A DNA stretch of 64,000 bases, from positions 62,001 to 126,000 of the forward strand of contig SUWW01000008.1 of NCBI GenBank assembly GCA_015061285.1, read 5' to 3'. Numbering within the stretch: position 1 is the stretch's first letter; every line of letters starts with the position of its first letter. The DNA is from Bacteroidales bacterium (lineage in GTDB: Bacteria; Bacteroidota; Bacteroidia; Bacteroidales; Marinilabiliaceae). Of this stretch, positions 17,125 through 25,339 are shown one piece after another. Under the pieces are notes generated by a model that searched no databases, had not been told where the DNA came from, and saw only the letters and a program-made list of their open reading frames with translations. The position numbers and the translations under genes are program-made.

Positions 17125-18122
17125 TGTTCATTGTCGTTTGTACTGCCAATCCTCTCAAGCAGATACTCTACAGATATAGGGGAGTAGTTTATATTATAAA
17201 TATTGTCTGGTATATGGGCTATTTTTAGCTTGATGCGGCGCTGACTGCTTCCTGGGGTTATGTTCGACATGTCGGCCACTATATCAAACGAATTAGCTTC
17301 AATTTTCTCGTAATTGCTAAGTCCCACCGAAAAACTTACTGTGATGCTTTGTGGAAACGTCATCATGCGGTAGCCGTTGGGCACTCCAATGGCGGTAACG
17401 GGCACTTGCAAGTCTTTTTGCGTAAGCATCTCCACAAAATATTTAACCTCTACATCGCTATAATCACAACTTACGCCTTGTGGCAGTACGAAATTGAAGC
17501 GTGTAGTATATGTGTCGTTTAGCTGTATTGGGGGAAGTTTTTCGGTGTATACAGCTGTCATTGTATCCAAATAGTTGTTGGTGCCCGAAACCCACACAGA
17601 GTCGGGTGTCAATACCGTTGGGCGTGAATATATATGCTGCGGCTGAAGTGTTGTTTGCGTACTTATGCGTACTGGCAAATACTTCTTATGCTGCTTTAGC
17701 ATAGGTATGTATATGGTGTCCGACACAACTTCTTCGAGTTTTACGCCGTCGGGGAGCGATTCGATGATTTTTTTGCGGTAGATGCGTGGCAAAACAACGG
17801 CCCGAGGTTTGTCGTTATATCTTATTTGTGGCCTCGTCTCGCTGAGGTCTATCTCGATTTCACGATTATTGTTGGCGTGCATCAGCATAAGCAATTTTGA
17901 GCCTTCGCCATGCACTATTACTTGTGCCGAAGAAATAGTCGATTCGTCTATTACGTATCCGGCAGGTATGTTTTTGCACGATATTTTGTAGTCTATAGTA
18001 GCATTATATTCCAAATGTAACTTCTCTATAAACAGAATAAGTATAGCAATGCCAACAAAGACCAAAAACGTGCGAAAGTCTGGTCCTTTGAGCCATTCGA
18101 AAAATCTATTCTTTACCGACAT
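17121..18122 (-). CDS. YbbR-domain protein
   Basis: The 333-residue protein has one N-terminal membrane segment (FLVFVGIAILILFIEKL) and a large extracytoplasmic part made of YbbR-like beta repeats (IDYKISCKNIPAGYVIDESTISSAQVIVHGEGS and later PTVLTPDSVWVSGTNNYLDTM). YbbR proteins are membrane anchored; the Bacillus homologue CdaR controls a diadenylate cyclase, but no cyclase gene is adjacent here and such a role is not implied. It lies between yajC and coaE, an order common in Bacteroidales. Confidence 0.85.
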   Translation of the reverse strand: MSVKNRFFEWLKGPDFRTFLVFVGIAILILFIEKLHLEYNATIDYKISCKNIPAGYVIDESTISSAQVIVHGEGSKLLMLMHANNNREIEIDLSETRPQIRYNDKPRAVVLPRIYRKKIIESLPDGVKLEEVVSDTIYIPMLKQHKKYLPVRISTQTTLQPQHIYSRPTVLTPDSVWVSGTNNYLDTMTAVYTEKLPPIQLNDTYTTRFNFVLPQGVSCDYSDVEVKYFVEMLTQKDLQVPVTAIGVPNGYRMMTFPQSITVSFSVGLSNYEKIEANSFDIVADMSNITPGSSQRRIKLKIAHIPDNIYNINYSPISVEYLLERIGSTNDNEQ

Positions 18123-18146
18123 TGCTATGTATGTAAAAACATAATA

Positions 18147-18182
18147 GTGTGCAGATGCTCGTTTTCATAGGCATCTACACAC
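18147..18182 (-). other. Hairpin between yajC and ybbR
   Basis: GTGTG-AGATGC (18147-18158) pairs with GCATCT-CACAC (18171-18182) with one mismatch and a 12-nt loop. It lies inside the operon, so it may attenuate transcription or protect the upstream mRNA end; the T run after it is weak. Confidence 0.5.
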
Positions 18183-18199
18183 TAACTAAAAAGTCTTAA

Positions 18200-18517
18200 T
18201 TATTGAGCGTTAGCTTCAGCTTTCTCGAGGATAGCCGATTTGTCGAATTTTACGTATACGCCATCAGCAACTTCGAGCTCCACTTTGCCGTCTTTGATTT
18301 CGTGAACTTTAGCATAAACGCCGCCAGTGGTAACCACGTGGTCTCCCTTCTTGAGGTTGTCGCGGAATTTTGCCAACTCCTTCTGACGCTTCTGCTGTGG
18401 ACGCATCATGAAGAAATAGAAGATTACGATGATGAGTACGAATGGAAGAATGGTCATCCAAATGCTTCCTTGTTGTTGTCCTGCTGCTGGTGCAGCTTGT
18501 AGGAGAGTGTTCAACAT
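18200..18517 (-). CDS. yajC: Preprotein translocase accessory subunit YajC
   Basis: The 105-residue protein has one N-terminal membrane helix (WMTILPFVLIIVIFYFFMM), the YajC signature RPQQKRQKELAKFRDNLKKGDHVVTTGGVYAKVHEI, and a small soluble C-terminal part. YajC joins SecDF at the inner membrane and aids Sec export. Length is normal. It is the third gene of the nusB operon. Confidence 0.95.
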   Translation of the reverse strand: MLNTLLQAAPAAGQQQGSIWMTILPFVLIIVIFYFFMMRPQQKRQKELAKFRDNLKKGDHVVTTGGVYAKVHEIKDGKVELEVADGVYVKFDKSAILEKAEANAQ

Positions 18518-18530
18518 AGTCTATTCTTGA

Positions 18531-18923
18531 TTAATTGTTAATATGAGCTGAAATAATTATCTCTACTGTGTCGTTGGCAGAATAGAGCTGCACGGGCTGT
18601 ACCTCTTTGCCCATTAATCCATGAGTATCGAGTATTATGTATATGTCGCCTTGTGCGTTTTCGTCGGCATCGGTTGTGCGCACATCTACGCACGGACAAT
18701 TTTTCTCTATTCTACTTATAGCTACACTGCCTCCAACGGCTTTGTAGTGTAGGGTAGTGCCTACCACATCGCCACTTGGCACATCACCAAAATCAACAAT
18801 AATATTATCAATTTGCATCGAGCCTTTGCTCTCCGTTGGAGCTTTATCGTTGGCGCTTTTTGAGGCGCACGATGCAAGGCTTGCTGCAATTGCCAATACT
18901 GCTATTTTGCCGATGTTTCTCAT
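18531..18923 (-). CDS. DUF1573 lipoprotein
   Basis: The 130-residue protein has a lipoprotein signal (VLAIAASLASC, acylated Cys about residue 19) and one DUF1573 domain: IDNIIVDFGDVPSGDVVGTTLHYKAVGGSVAISRIEKNCPCVDVRTTD. The NCPC...D motif is typical. DUF1573 folds are Ig-like beta sandwiches found in exported Bacteroidetes proteins; function is unknown. It starts inside the last codons of nusB (ATGA overlap), so it is coupled to it. Confidence 0.87.
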   Translation of the reverse strand: MRNIGKIAVLAIAASLASCASKSANDKAPTESKGSMQIDNIIVDFGDVPSGDVVGTTLHYKAVGGSVAISRIEKNCPCVDVRTTDADENAQGDIYIILDTHGLMGKEVQPVQLYSANDTVEIIISAHINN

Positions 18924-19855
18924 GCCAATTGTGCTGGAAGGATATGTTTCTCCTCAACGAGTTTTGTTACAATCTTTTGTAGAATGCCATTTATGTAGTT
19001 ATTACTCTTGTTTGTAGAATAATATTTAGCAATCTCTATGTATTCGTTGAGTGTGATACGTATAGGCAACTCGTGGAATGATGTCATTTCGGCTATTGCC
19101 ATACGTATAATGATATTATCGATGGTAGAGACGCGGTTGGCGTCCCAATTCTTCGAGAATTCTTGAATAAGGCTTATTGTGTTGAATTTGTCTTCGACCG
19201 TGGCACGGAGAAGTTTCTTTACAAAAGTCTCGTCGTCGGCATCTTTGAACATGCCAATTAGTGGCACTTCGTGTCCGTTGTGACCATCGAACTGCTTGAG
19301 TGTCTTTGCGGCAATACTTATTGCAAATTCAGCCTCGTCGTTCCAATAGATGCTCTTCAACTCCAATGCGTCGAAGAAGAATTCGTATTCGGGCAGAAGT
19401 TTAGTAATGAATTTTATTACGAAGTGAGCATCGTTTTCGAACGAATCTTCTTCGGCGTTCATATACTCTTTGTAGGCTTCGGAAGCTATCATCTTGTTGA
19501 AGATGATTTTGATAAGTTCGCTATCGTCGGCCCACGTAACTTTTGTGGCTTCTATGTAGTCGGCAAGTTGCTGATTACGTTCAATTTCGAAAATGAGTCT
19601 GTTGTGTACGAAGCGCAAATTTGGATTCAATTCCTCTTGTGTAGGATTGATTTTGCTTTTTCCAGCTTCGATACGTTTTTCTGCCATACGGCGAAGCTCC
19701 ATGGGTAGTTGGAGCATCAAATGATATAATTCGTGCGATTTGCCTATGCTGTGATAGAGCTCTTTTTCTATACCGTTGTACGAATTGTCGGTTTGCTGCT
19801 GGTGTGAATAAACCACTTGCATAACCTTTACTCTAAGGAGACGTCTGCTTAGCAT
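18920..19855 (-). CDS. nusB: Transcription antitermination factor NusB (long Bacteroidetes form)
   Basis: The 311-residue protein has a long N-terminal extension typical of Bacteroidetes NusB, starting LSRRLLRVKVMQVVYSHQQQ, and the conserved C-terminal NusB domain with NWDANRVSTIDNIIIRMAIAEMTSFHELPIRITLNEYIEIAKYYSTNKSNNYINGIL. NusB binds boxA RNA with NusE and supports rRNA antitermination. It heads the operon nusB-DUF1573-yajC-ybbR-coaE-djlA, behind a good promoter. Confidence 0.93.
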   Translation of the reverse strand: MLSRRLLRVKVMQVVYSHQQQTDNSYNGIEKELYHSIGKSHELYHLMLQLPMELRRMAEKRIEAGKSKINPTQEELNPNLRFVHNRLIFEIERNQQLADYIEATKVTWADDSELIKIIFNKMIASEAYKEYMNAEEDSFENDAHFVIKFITKLLPEYEFFFDALELKSIYWNDEAEFAISIAAKTLKQFDGHNGHEVPLIGMFKDADDETFVKKLLRATVEDKFNTISLIQEFSKNWDANRVSTIDNIIIRMAIAEMTSFHELPIRITLNEYIEIAKYYSTNKSNNYINGILQKIVTKLVEEKHILPAQLA

Positions 19856-19885
19856 TGCTTTGAAAGAACTTTTTTATTTAGATGC

Positions 19886-19914
19886 CAAAAATATAGCTTT
19901 TCATTTACTCTCAA
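19886..19914 (-). promoter_or_regulatory. Bacteroides-type promoter of the nusB operon
   Basis: On the minus strand TTG (19914-19912) lies 18 bp before TATTTTTG (19893-19886), an exact TAnnTTTG. The ATG at 19855 follows about 30 bp later. Confidence 0.6.
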
Positions 19915-20181
19915 TCTAAATAATAGTTAAGATGAGAATGGAAAATTGAAAATTGAGAGTTGAAACTACGAAAAGCTCGAAAATCGCAAAACCATTTCGT
20001 TCTTTTAGCGTGTTTCTTGAACACTGTTGACTCTGATTTTATATAATAAGGATGGGCTTATGTGATGCGCAGAATGTGATTACGAACATACGACATTTTC
20101 AATAGAAAATTTATAATACATAATGCACGCATGTAGGGAAGCGATGCTCGCGCCCGAGAAATATAAAAAAACATGACAAAA
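19915..20181. other. Intergenic spacer with a degenerate REP-like element
   Basis: No gene is visible between the nusB promoter and the WG-repeat gene. At 20129-20157 GCATGTAGGGAAGCGATGCTCGCGCCC resembles, in degenerate form, the GCATGTAGGGACGCAC elements at 43824 and 48221. Confidence 0.4.
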
Positions 20182-21228
20182 TCAATTGTAGGCTATTACG
20201 AATTTGCCCGTTTTGTCGATATAACCCCACTGGTTCTGCATAACTACCCAAGCTAAGCCTTCTGAAAAATCTAAGGCACTATCGTATTTCAGTTTTACGG
20301 AAAACTTGCCGTATTTATCTATAAAACCATACTTACCTCTTACTTTTACGCAGGCCAAGCCTTCTGCGAAGTCGCATGCTTCGTCGAATTGTGGCGATAT
20401 TACAATTTCGCCTTCCTTATTTATATAGCCGTATTTGTTGCCGATACATACGCTTGCTAGACCTTCGGAAAAATCGCTGACGATTTCATATTTAGGTGTT
20501 AAAACTAAGTTTCCTTTTTTGTCTATAAATCCCCATTTGCCTCTGATTTGTACAGCAGCCAAATCTTCTTGAAAATGATTAGCCCCATCATATTGTGGTT
20601 TTATAATCACATTGCCGTTCGCGTCAATAAAACCATATTTACCAGCAACTTCCACCACTGCTATTCCATTCGAAAAATCGCCAGTTAGCCAATCGTACTG
20701 AGGTCTTACTACGATGTTTCCCAACGTATCTATAAAACCAAACTTATTGCGAATACTTATTCTAGCAAACCCTTCGTGAAAATCGTAGGCATCGTCAAAC
20801 TTAGGCTTTATTATCAATTTGCCTTTTGTATCAATATAACCGTAATAACCGTCTTTATCTACTATGGCGCGACCGTTATAAAAATTGTGATTCCCACAAA
20901 ATTGATGTGTCAAAACAAATCGTCCATTGTGGTCGATGTATCCATCTGTATTGCCTCTAGATGCAGCTGCCAAACCATTGGAAAATGGTTCTGCTATAGT
21001 GAATTCTGTTTTTATCACCAAAACACCTTCTTTATTGATATATCCAATCTTGCCGTTTACTCTGATACGAGCCAATCCTTCAGAAAATGAATCGCCTCTT
21101 ATTTGATAGGATATTCCGTTTCGTGATTCTTGTGAACCATTATCTACATTTGAAAATGCCATAAAAGCGAAAACTGTCCCCGCTATAACTATAGCAGTAG
21201 TAAGGAGTTTTGCGTACGATTTTTTCAT
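20182..21228 (-). CDS. WG-repeat protein, exported or membrane-anchored
   Basis: ATG 21228 (MKKSYAKLL) gives 348 residues; an upstream in-frame start would add an unconvincing 31 residues. An N-terminal hydrophobic segment (LLTTAIVIAGTVFAFMAF) serves as signal or anchor. The rest is about nine WG/KWG-type repeats of roughly 33-35 residues, each of the form GLA.V...GK.GFID..GN.VI.P.YD..  . WG repeats are beta-rich and common in Bacteroidetes surface and periplasmic proteins; function is unknown. The repeat units are diverged, which argues against recent slippage. It follows the lipoprotein gene at 21337-21894 by 108 bp. Confidence 0.85.
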   Translation of the reverse strand: MKKSYAKLLTTAIVIAGTVFAFMAFSNVDNGSQESRNGISYQIRGDSFSEGLARIRVNGKIGYINKEGVLVIKTEFTIAEPFSNGLAAASRGNTDGYIDHNGRFVLTHQFCGNHNFYNGRAIVDKDGYYGYIDTKGKLIIKPKFDDAYDFHEGFARISIRNKFGFIDTLGNIVVRPQYDWLTGDFSNGIAVVEVAGKYGFIDANGNVIIKPQYDGANHFQEDLAAVQIRGKWGFIDKKGNLVLTPKYEIVSDFSEGLASVCIGNKYGYINKEGEIVISPQFDEACDFAEGLACVKVRGKYGFIDKYGKFSVKLKYDSALDFSEGLAWVVMQNQWGYIDKTGKFVIAYN

Positions 21229-21336
21229 AATAATAGGAATTGTATACGCAAATATCATAAAAAATGAATTATGTTCTATTCTAATGATACTAATGTTGTT
21301 AGTAACGATTACTAATAGCAATATTTATTTGAATTA

Positions 21337-21894
21337 TCATGGTTGATTATCTAAATAAAGCCGTTCCATCTTGAATGTTCGATTTACCAACACTTCGCTG
21401 AATTCTCCATAGAAAAAGGCTGTAACAGTTTGCTTGTCTGCTGAAAGTGTCGGGCGTTGAAACGAGATTTTGAGCAAACCGTTAGCAATTTGTTCAGCGA
21501 ATGTTACTTGCATTTGTTCTGCTTCTTCGAAGGCGTCGAATGATGATTTGTAGAATAGATTCAAAAGCCAACCAAGTGTTGTTGTATGTTCAGTGTCTCC
21601 AAACGAAACGATTGTTTCCGAGCAGTCGTCCGAACCACGAATGTCCGCTATTAGTGAGGCATCTCGTACGTTCTCTGCAGTATATGTTACGCGCCAAATG
21701 CCCACAATCCATGGCTTGTTGAAGTCTTGTCGTGATAGCACTTGCTCTGCAGCCATTTCTTCACATTGGTTTGATTCGATGTCCATTTGTCGCTTTTCAT
21801 TCTCCAAATTCTTCTTGTACGACGCACACGATGCATACAGCATGATTTGCAAAAGAACCGTAGCTGAAATAAAAATGATCTTATTTGTTATCAT
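21337..21894 (-). CDS. Putative lipoprotein of unknown function
   Basis: Not recognised. The 185-residue protein has a lipoprotein signal ending in MLYASC (acylated Cys about residue 23), a charged helix (YKKNLENEKRQMDIESNQCEEMAAEQVL), then a small beta-rich domain containing WIVGIWRVTYTAENV, TTLGWLLNLFYKSSFDAFEEAEQM and a C-terminal TAFFYGEFSEVLVNRTFKMERL. The domain probably sits on the periplasmic side of a membrane. It is upstream of the WG-repeat gene on the same strand; the two may form an operon. Confidence 0.6.
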   Translation of the reverse strand: MITNKIIFISATVLLQIMLYASCASYKKNLENEKRQMDIESNQCEEMAAEQVLSRQDFNKPWIVGIWRVTYTAENVRDASLIADIRGSDDCSETIVSFGDTEHTTTLGWLLNLFYKSSFDAFEEAEQMQVTFAEQIANGLLKISFQRPTLSADKQTVTAFFYGEFSEVLVNRTFKMERLYLDNQP

Positions 21895-22112
21895 AAATAT
21901 TTTTACAATCGCACAAAAATAGCTTATCGTTTACTCGTCGAGCTACAATTTCGCATATCGTGAAATAAAGTGTGCAAAATTCAATTACATTCGCAAGCGC
22001 TATTTCAAACAATATATATAAATACTAAACATCTAACTAACAATAAGTTATTTGTTTCGTTGTTTGTGCAATCGATTGTAATAAGAACATAATAACAACA
22101 ATATTTGTAAAA

Positions 22113-23117
22113 ATGGATTTTATAGAAAACCTTAAACTACGTGCTTCTAAGAGCAAGAAACGTATTGTATTGCCTGAGGGCGCTGAAGAGCGTAACATCA
22201 AGGCTGCAGATCAAGTCCTTGGTGAAGGATTTGCTGATATTATTCTTATTGGCGACGAATCTGAGATTAAGGCTAATGCTCAGAAATGGAATCTTCAAAA
22301 CATCACTAAAGCAACTATCGTTGACCCTAAAAACAATGCTAAAAAGCAAGCTTATATCGACCTTTTGGTTAAGCTTCGCGAGAAAAAGGGTATGACGCCA
22401 GAGCAAGCAACCAAACTCGTTGAAAACGATCCACTATATTTAGGTTGTCTTATGATTAAGGCTGGCGATGCTGATGGCGAGGTTTCTGGTGCTATCCACG
22501 CTACTGGCGATGTGCTTCGTCCTGCTCTCCAACTCATCAAGACCAAACCAGGCATCAGCACTGTTAGTGGCGCATTCCTTATGTTCAACGAGAAAAAGGA
22601 GTATGGCGAGAATGGTCTTATGGTATTTGCCGACTGTGCTGTTACGCCTAATCCTACCGCTCAGCAACTTGGCGAAATTGCTGTTGCTACAGGCACAACT
22701 GCTCGTGTTCTTGGCGGTTATGAGCCTCGCATTGCTATGCTTAGCTTCTCTACCAAAGGTTCTGCAAAGAACGAAATGGTTGACAAAGTAGTTGAGGCTA
22801 CCGAAATAGCTAAGAAACTTGCTCCTGATATGCAAATCGATGGCGAACTTCAAGCCGATGCTGCTCTCGTTCCTTCTGTTGGCGAGTTGAAAGCTCCAGG
22901 TTCTAAGATTGCTGGTCACGCTAATGTGCTTGTGTTCCCAACCCTCGAAGTTGGTAATATTGCCTACAAACTCGTTCAGCGTCTTGCTGGTTCCGAGGCC
23001 CTCGGCCCAGTTCTTCAAGGTATTGCTTGCCCAGTGAACGACCTCTCACGTGGTTGCTCAGTAAGCGATATTGTTAAGATGATTGCTATCACCGCTAACC
23101 AAGCTATTGGAGAATAA
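22113..23117 (+). CDS. pta: Phosphate acetyltransferase
   Basis: The 334-residue short form of Pta lacks the N-terminal P-loop domain found in E. coli. It has KKRIVLPEGAEERNIKAAD, GDADGEVSGAIHATGDVLRPALQLI and a C-terminal LAGSEALGPVLQGIACPVNDLSRGCSVSDIV that contain the CoA and acetyl phosphate binding residues. It converts acetyl-CoA and phosphate to acetyl phosphate in fermentation and feeds AckA, whose gene starts 4 bp after the pta stop. The codons are strongly biased, suggesting high expression. Confidence 0.95.
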   Translation: MDFIENLKLRASKSKKRIVLPEGAEERNIKAADQVLGEGFADIILIGDESEIKANAQKWNLQNITKATIVDPKNNAKKQAYIDLLVKLREKKGMTPEQATKLVENDPLYLGCLMIKAGDADGEVSGAIHATGDVLRPALQLIKTKPGISTVSGAFLMFNEKKEYGENGLMVFADCAVTPNPTAQQLGEIAVATGTTARVLGGYEPRIAMLSFSTKGSAKNEMVDKVVEATEIAKKLAPDMQIDGELQADAALVPSVGELKAPGSKIAGHANVLVFPTLEVGNIAYKLVQRLAGSEALGPVLQGIACPVNDLSRGCSVSDIVKMIAITANQAIGE

Positions 23118-23121
23118 TACC

Positions 23122-24324
23122 ATGAATATATTAGTACTTAACTGCGGAAGTTCGTCCATCAAATACAAATTGTTTGAGATGGACAAGAAGAAGGTACTTG
23201 CTTCGGGCGGTATCGAAAAAATAGGTATGCCAGGTTCATTCATCAAATATTCTATGCCTGATGGTTCTAAGAAGATTGACGAATTGCCTATCCCAGAGCA
23301 TACTAAAGGCGTAGAACTCATTTTCGGCATACTTACGAATAAAGAATTTGGCGTAATTAAGTCGATTAACGAGATTGATGCTGTAGGTCACCGTATGCTC
23401 CATGGTGGTGCTAAGCTCACCAAATCGTCGCTCCTCACCGACGAAGTGCTCGAGATTTTCGCTTCTTGCAACGACCTCGGTCCTCTTCACAATCCAGCAA
23501 ACCTCAAAGGTGTGAATGCTGTTAAGGCTCTTCAGCCTAATATGCCACAAGTTGGTGTGTTCGATACCGCTTTCCACCAGACAATGCCTGACTACGCATA
23601 TATGTATGCTCTTCCATACGAATACTATGAGAAGTATGGCATCCGTCGTTATGGCTTCCACGGAACGAGCCATCGCTATGTAAGTCAGCGTGTTTGCGAG
23701 TTCCTCGGCGTAGATCCTAAGGGCAAAAAGATCATCACTTGCCACATTGGCAATGGTGGTTCTATCTCAGCCGTTGTCGATGGCAAATGTGTAGACACCA
23801 GCATGGGTCTCACTCCACTCGAAGGTCTTATGATGGGTACACGTTGCGGCGACATCGATCCTGCAGTCATTCCTTTCCTTATGAATCATGAGGGCATTTC
23901 GGCTTCGGAGATGGATACCATTATGAATAAGAAATCTGGTCTCCTCGGCATAAGCGGCAAGACAAGCGATATGCGTGAGATTCAGGAACTTATCGACAAT
24001 GGCGACAAGCGTGCTAAACTTGCGCAGCAGATGTATTACTATCGCGTGCGTAAATATATCGGCTCATACGCAGCAGCTATGGGTGGCGTAGATATATTGC
24101 TCTTCACTGGTGGCGTAGGCGAGAATAAGCAGAACTGCCGCGAGACAGCTTGCGAAGGTCTCGAATTCATGGGTATAAAGCTTGACAAGAAGAAAAACAT
24201 GGAGATTCAGGGTGAAGAGGCTATCATCTCTGCTCCCGATTCTAAAGTTACCATCTGCGTCATTCCTACCGACGAAGAACTTATGATAGCAACCGACACA
24301 TTGAAAGTTGCTTTCGGTAAGTAA
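23122..24324 (+). CDS. ackA: Acetate kinase
   Basis: ATG 23122 gives 400 residues beginning MNILVLNCGSSSIKYKLFEM, the ASKHA phosphate-1 signature. GHRMLHGGAKLT, the catalytic region FDTAFHQTMPDYAYMYALPYEYYEKYGIRRYGFHGTSHRYV, HIGNGGSISAVVDGK and FTGGVGENKQNCRE follow. It makes ATP and acetate from acetyl phosphate. It forms a two-gene operon with pta and ends before a strong terminator. Confidence 0.96.
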   Translation: MNILVLNCGSSSIKYKLFEMDKKKVLASGGIEKIGMPGSFIKYSMPDGSKKIDELPIPEHTKGVELIFGILTNKEFGVIKSINEIDAVGHRMLHGGAKLTKSSLLTDEVLEIFASCNDLGPLHNPANLKGVNAVKALQPNMPQVGVFDTAFHQTMPDYAYMYALPYEYYEKYGIRRYGFHGTSHRYVSQRVCEFLGVDPKGKKIITCHIGNGGSISAVVDGKCVDTSMGLTPLEGLMMGTRCGDIDPAVIPFLMNHEGISASEMDTIMNKKSGLLGISGKTSDMREIQELIDNGDKRAKLAQQMYYYRVRKYIGSYAAAMGGVDILLFTGGVGENKQNCRETACEGLEFMGIKLDKKKNMEIQGEEAIISAPDSKVTICVIPTDEELMIATDTLKVAFGK

Positions 24325-24350
24325 TTGTTGATATTTCGTATCATACATAT

Positions 24351-24382
24351 AAAGGCTGCTCTTCGGGGCGGCCTTTTGTTGT
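24351..24382 (+). terminator. Intrinsic terminator of pta-ackA
   Basis: AAGGCTGCTC pairs with GGGCGGCCTT around a UUCG tetraloop closed by C-G (24351-24376), followed by a T-rich tract. The hairpin is very stable. Confidence 0.9.
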
Positions 24383-24447
24383 TTTACATGTATAAGTTTT
24401 TATACAAAATGATTACCTTGTGAACCTTGTTCAACGAAAGAAGAGTT

Positions 24448-24678
24448 ATGGAACAAAGTACATCTTTGAATGCCGCACAACGTGATTTCTTACAACTGTT
24501 GGGGCATATAAATACAGAAGAAGAACTTGATGAACTTCGTCAAGTTGTGAGTGATTATTATGCGCGTAAGGCTGAAGAGGCTATGAACCACCTATGGGAG
24601 ACTGGTCAATGGAGTAAAGAAAAAGACGAAGAAATTTTGAAGACACATCTACGTACTCCATATAGGTATGCAAAATAA
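24448..24678 (+). CDS. Probable antitoxin of a PIN toxin-antitoxin pair
   Basis: ATG 24448 gives 76 residues, preceded by GAAAGAAGAG as a possible ribosome binding site; an upstream TTG at 24427 is unlikely. The protein is small, helical and acidic (DFLQLLGHINTEEELDELRQVVSDYYARKAEEAMNHLWETGQWS), without a recognised DNA-binding fold. It overlaps the PIN gene by 11 bp. Similar small proteins precede PIN genes in Bacteroidales, so an antitoxin role is inferred from position and size. Confidence 0.7.
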   Translation: MEQSTSLNAAQRDFLQLLGHINTEEELDELRQVVSDYYARKAEEAMNHLWETGQWSKEKDEEILKTHLRTPYRYAK

Positions 24679-25093
24679 TAGGATTGTACTCGATACCAAT
24701 TGCTTACTTGTTTCCATATCGTGCTATGGAGAGGGCTATCCTGTGTGGCGAGGCTTCTTAGACGGGCGTTACACTCTTTGCGTGTCAACCGACGTTTTGG
24801 AGGAATACGAAGAAATTATCTCACGTCTTGCGTCGGCAGAAGTGGCAAGGAATGTTATTGATGCAATTTTGAAACGTAAAAATGTTCTGCGAATAGACCC
24901 TTATTATCGTTGGAATTTGATTACTACCGACCCTGATGATAATAAATTCGTTGATTGTGCCATTGCTGCAAACGCAACATATATTGTATCAGACGATTCT
25001 CATTTCAATGTTCTACGCGATATTCCTTTCCCTCAATTGATGGTCTTGAAATTGAAGGAGTTTCTTACTCTACTTAACCAAGAGTGGAAATGA
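24668..25093 (+). CDS. PIN-domain toxin (putative toxin of TIGR00305 type)
   Basis: The 141-residue protein is a single PIN domain: RIVLDTNCLLVSI (first Asp), LEEYEEII (Glu), TTDPDDNKFVDCAIAANATYIVSDDSHF (further acidic residues), a full set for Mg-dependent RNase activity. PIN toxins cut tRNA or mRNA in the cytoplasm. It is coupled to the small upstream gene by an 11-bp overlap. No transposase is near. The following spacer 25094-25227 holds no gene. Confidence 0.85.
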   Translation: MQNNRIVLDTNCLLVSISCYGEGYPVWRGFLDGRYTLCVSTDVLEEYEEIISRLASAEVARNVIDAILKRKNVLRIDPYYRWNLITTDPDDNKFVDCAIAANATYIVSDDSHFNVLRDIPFPQLMVLKLKEFLTLLNQEWK

Positions 25094-25227
25094 AATGTTC
25101 TTGGTAAAGCCTCCTAAGGCTGTGTAATGCTGAAATTTCGACTATTTATGAGAACACAGATGACTCAGATTTTTCTGGATTGGCGCAGGATAAAAATTGT
25201 GTCATCTCGTGCGTTATCTTGTGCAAT

Positions 25228-25264
25228 ACAAAAAGGGTAGAAGCTTTTGAAAAACTTCTACCCT
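25228..25264 (-). terminator. Probable terminator of rho
   Basis: AGGGTAGAAG (25234-25243) and CTTCTACCCT (25255-25264) form a perfect 10-bp stem. On the minus strand it is followed by TTTTTGTATTG. It lies about 75 bp beyond the rho stop. Confidence 0.7.
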
Positions 25265-25339
25265 AATTTCAAAAATATATCTCGTAGTGTAACTATCTAC
25301 ACTGATCTCTACACTCTACACTCTACTCTCCACACTAAT

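Noticed and set aside
24351-24382. Riboswitch or leader before the toxin-antitoxin pair
   Set aside because: The sequence is a simple UUCG-capped hairpin with a T-rich tail right after ackA, i.e. a terminator.
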